This document shows, in pieces, positions 60,593-64,000 of a stretch of 64,000 nucleotides of DNA (position 1 is its first letter; each line of letters begins with the position of its first letter). The stretch spans positions 8,432,614 through 8,496,613 of the forward strand of contig NC_089273.1 of the NCBI RefSeq assembly GCF_963678975.1, written 5' to 3'. This stretch comes from Dysidea avara (Eukaryota > Porifera > Demospongiae > Dictyoceratida > Dysideidae). Both the position numbers and the translations under genes were made by a program. The notes beneath the pieces are model-generated. The model did not search any database. It was given only the letters and a program-made list of their open reading frames with translations, and had not been told where the DNA came from.

Positions 60593-61585
60593 CCCTCTCA
60601 CCGCCAAATTTGTAGAGGCTCCAAACTACTGTTTCTAAACTGCTGTAACTTAAATATCATACCATATAATCATATAAAACTATTATATCGAATCACTCAC
60701 TATAAAACAAGGAATTCGATTATGAAGTTGTTGTTTACACAAGAACAACCACAAATCCATCATATAACTTTAAATTACGGAAATCGATCTAAGTGAAACC
60801 AAACATGAAATTTCACTACTTTACACTGCGTAAAAAGATATGCTTTCATAATGTTTCTGTAATGAAACTTAAATGAAATTTTCAGGAAATATATAAGTTT
60901 ATCACAAAATTGTCATAATTCATGAACATTTCCTGAAAGGAATTAGGCACATTCGTGTATATAATTACCGAAAGATAAATCAATTGTGACAATTCCTTAC
61001 ACAATTCCATATACATTTCCTTTAATTCAGTAATTATACACATTCGGGTATTTCTGACTCAAGGAATCGTCATAATTCATTATGCGTGAAACATCAGGAA
61101 ACATAAATTTTTGCACAGTGTTACTGGCTAGCACTGTTTGTAATAATACAATAAACATCACTAACTCTGTTTACAGTTGAAGTGATTATCTCTAAGTCTG
61201 GTATTCCAGCATTTGAGCAAGTGCTCATGCGCATACAAGCACGAGGTCACTATTTCGAGCCATACAAAAGTAGCAATACACCTCTCCAACCTATATAATC
61301 CCTATCCTTACTGTTACTCTTTATTAGTAGTGCCATTATCATGTCGAAGAGTCGTCTACAATGCTTGTTATCAATGTTCCAAAAGTACACAATTGCATCA
61401 TCTAAACGCACAATAGTGCGCGAGAGACCGGTTATCCATGTTCTCGTTCACTTAAGAGTGTGCCTACTACAGGATAAACGCACGGGCTACTAAAATGCTC
61501 GACTGAAGTTACAGGGTTTTTAGAATGTGATGCTACGGGCATTTATAATCAAAACCGCCATATGGCGGTTGTGGCAGTGAGAGGG
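60593..61585. mobile_element. piggyBac-like MITE, first unit
   Basis: Begins CCCTCTCACCGCCAAATTTG right after TTAA (60589-60592) and ends GGCAGTGAGAGGG before TTAT. Its right half (from about 61130) is about 85% alike by eye to the second unit. CCC-starting ends next to TTAA are the piggyBac signature. The interior is non-coding. Confidence 0.75.
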
Positions 61586-61589
61586 TTAT

Positions 61590-62070
61590 CCCTTCACCAC
61601 CAAATTTGTACTGTTTATAATAACACAACAAACATCACTAAACAGTTTACAATTGAAGCAATTATCTCTAAGTTTCAAATTGGTTTTCCAAAATTTGAGC
61701 AAGTGCGCATGCGTATACAAGCACGAGGTTTCAAGGCGTATAAAAGGAGCAACACACCACTCCAACCTATATAATTCCACTCCTTACTGTTTCTCTTTAT
61801 TAGCAGTGCCGTTATCACGTCAAAGAATCATCTACAATGCTTGTTATCAACGTTCTAAAAGTATGGGATTGCATCATCTAACCGTGCAATAGTGCGCGAG
61901 AGTCCAGTTATCCCTGTTTCCATTCACTTAAGGGCGTGCCCACTACAGGATAAGCGCAGGGGCTACTAAAACGCTCGACTAAAGTTACAGAGTGTTTAGA
62001 ATATGATGCTACGGGCGTTTATAATCGAAACCGCCATATCCGCCATATGGTGGTTGTGGTGGTGAGAGGG
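61590..62070. mobile_element. piggyBac-like MITE, second unit
   Basis: Begins CCCTTCACCACCAAATTTG and ends GGTGGTGAGAGGG, followed by TTAA (62071-62074). Only four bases (TTAT) separate it from the first unit, so the two sit head to tail sharing a site. CCGCCATATGGYGG palindromes lie at both right ends. Confidence 0.78.
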
Positions 62071-62074
62071 TTAA

Positions 62075-64000
62075 ACTAACTCTTATTATATTGGACTGTT
62101 GGTTAAAGATGAGAGATTTGTCTATAACTTTATCTGTGTATGCTACTCTGTTATTCTTGGCATAAAATGGTGTTTGTAGTTTAACCACATTGTTTCTTTT
62201 GTTACAGTGTACACACTCAACCTTACACATGATGTTCAAGCAAAGAAGGGACAGGCTGAAATTATTTAACGTTACAGGATACCACAAACCCACACATACA
62301 TTATAAATAATTTTTCATGATTTAGGGTTTTGATTTTTCTTAATCCATTATTAATTGTTACCAAATATTTATGCATTTAATAACTTCTTATTAATTGACA
62401 TGGAACTCAAACATTGTCATGGAAACATACGTTCCCCATGCCAAATAATGAAAACTATGAAGCAAAAATTAGATCAATGAAGAACCATGAGAACTTACTA
62501 AGGTTTAAAGAACATCACTTGTGAGGGACTGACAGGAAGATTTGTGAATAATGTGTATAGTTGCTGAAATATGGCAACAATATTATGGCCTAAAACAAGA
62601 CAATGTTGTTACAAAATTAATAAATTATTTAAATTCATATCACAAGCACTAGAAACATTATTTATTGCAATTGGCTCTATCAGGACCTAAGCCAAACTAT
62701 GTAGTAGTTTGTTTATACAAAATGTTAACAACTTATTTGACAGCCCTGATTTTTGATTCAGAAAAATATCACATTAGTGAGCAAAACTACACATGCACCT
62801 GCAGGTGCGCCAGTTACTAAGTGTATGGTTTCTATGTTATCTTGTACTGTTATGTGCTTTCTTGTACCTTGTAACAGTTCAGTCAGTACGCTATTATTCT
62901 CCCAACAATTTAAGCCTGGTACCAGCTGATACACAACACAACAACACCTAGCCTGCCTTAATTACTTAATTAAAATTTTGTTCGACAGTCACTCACTATC
63001 CCATAACCTTAATTAATTAATAGTTATTATATAATTATATATAATTTAAAATCCTTTCACAGCCATTATGGATCAAAAAGACCTAGTTTTGGCACATATG
63101 CATTTAAACCACTCTAACACTGTTGTACTTTATCCAATGCTTCTAACTTTAGTATCAGCTTGTTTGGTACATGATATTGTAGAAAGCTCTTTGACTATTC
63201 GACTAAAAATAGAAACAATGGAGGCCACATGTGATAGTGATGTGGAAAACATACTGTAAATTTTTGTGAGGTAAGTCCACAAGTAACAGTATATGTCTAC
63301 AGGGGCGTAGCTAGCCAAAAGGTGATGGAGGGGCAATCATGCCCCCATGCCCCCATGAAACACTTAAAACCATTCATGATTGCAAAAAGGGCTAATGATC
63401 CAATGGTGGGCTAGCCAACATGCGGTGTTGTATTACTACAGCTTACACAACTAGCTACGTAACTATTTCAGTATTGATTGCTTATCACTGATCAATGATT
63501 CAATGGAGGTATATTCATCGAGCATCATTGCATGTGACACAACTGTACTCCAACAAATTCATCCACAGTCTGGTAAAGCTATATTGTTAATATTTTAGTG
63601 CTAATACAAGGTTCTTTATGTTAGCCACACCTTGTGCTGCAGTCCTAGCACACTGCTGACAGGATGAAATGTTCACTCATTTCACTCGGAAAAATTCAAA
63701 TGCCACGTATTGCATGAAATCTCACCTGTCTTTCTTGCTAGCAGAACTTGTAAGTTTGTGACTGATCCGCCTGACTGACTGATAAAATTTTAAAAAATTG
63801 ACTGCACTACCATACAAAGATCTAGTGTGATCAACTCGAGAAAATAAACTTGGTACAATTAACACCTTATAACCTCGTAGGCATTAGGTTCTTAGCGTCA
63901 TCTGGTCTCCTTTGTCACTTGTGAGTTGCGATTCCTGCCGCGGCAAGGTCCTTAGAGCGGGTTACTCCTTACATTCGAAATGCTCTATCACATGAGTAAT
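62075..64000. other. Gene-poor right edge
   Basis: A 63-codon frame at 63068-63259 follows an acceptor-like TTTCACAG and reads hydrophobic LYPMLLTLVSACLV, but no family is recognised and it is not called as a gene. At 63300 CAGGGGCGTAGCTAGCC resembles a hAT MITE end whose partner is not in the window. Confidence 0.45.

Noticed and set aside
63880..63990. A possible tRNA or SINE head around GAGTTGCGATTCCTGCC
   Set aside because: Only a B-box-like word is present; no cloverleaf or A box could be drawn before the window ends.

Overview
This is AT-rich eukaryotic DNA with GT-AG introns, widely spaced genes and a heavy transposon load. Three things point to an early-branching animal, most likely a demosponge: a Death-NACHT-LRR (NLR) immune gene, a Calx-beta-domain membrane receptor, and a SAP/SWIM-finger gene of a kind common in sponges and cnidarians. 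No species can be named from the sequence alone.

Layout. (1) 0.9-7.9 kb, + strand: the 3' end of a single-pass receptor. Two exons make one Calx-beta repeat. After a 6.3 kb intron filled by a large repeat element come a transmembrane exon and a short tyrosine-rich tail. (2) 14.5-16.0 kb, +: an intact intronless arylsulfatase. (3) 17.8-18.0 kb, -: a broken, truncated Calx-beta exon pair with the same exon structure as the receptor. (4) 30.1-31.5 kb, +: an intact intronless type II membrane protein that resembles a fucosyltransferase. (5) 38.5-42.7 kb: two decayed LINE reverse transcriptases and a receptor-type tyrosine phosphatase relic. (6) 43.7-54.5 kb, -: the NLR gene. A Death-domain exon joins, across a 6.7 kb intron and in matching phase, a large NACHT-LRR exon that carries one in-frame TGA. 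The intron contains, on the opposite strand, a decaying SAP/SWIM gene split by a hAT-like insertion. (7) 55-64 kb: repeats and two abutting piggyBac-like elements.

The most striking structure is a 2.7-4.6 kb repeat family present four times: 3674-6344, 19352-23970 and 31949-36360 on +, and 55744-59723 on -. Each copy has a roughly 330 bp foldback head, a long array of a roughly 31 bp satellite and a conserved 0.85 kb 3' module ending in a perfect 7 bp hairpin. Copies 2 and 3 are flanked by TA. No protein of its own is evident. Several MITE families also occur: a 250 bp family with 35 bp inverted ends, a TAGGCCTG hAT-like family with 8 bp duplications, and others. A short near-palindromic motif, CTCTAATAGAG, is scattered through many unrelated elements.

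The genes do not form a pathway. The receptor and the NLR fit a picture of surface and cytosolic recognition. The sulfatase and the glycosyltransferase-like protein would act on glycans in the secretory or lysosomal route. All splice models and functions were read by eye, without searches or RNA evidence.
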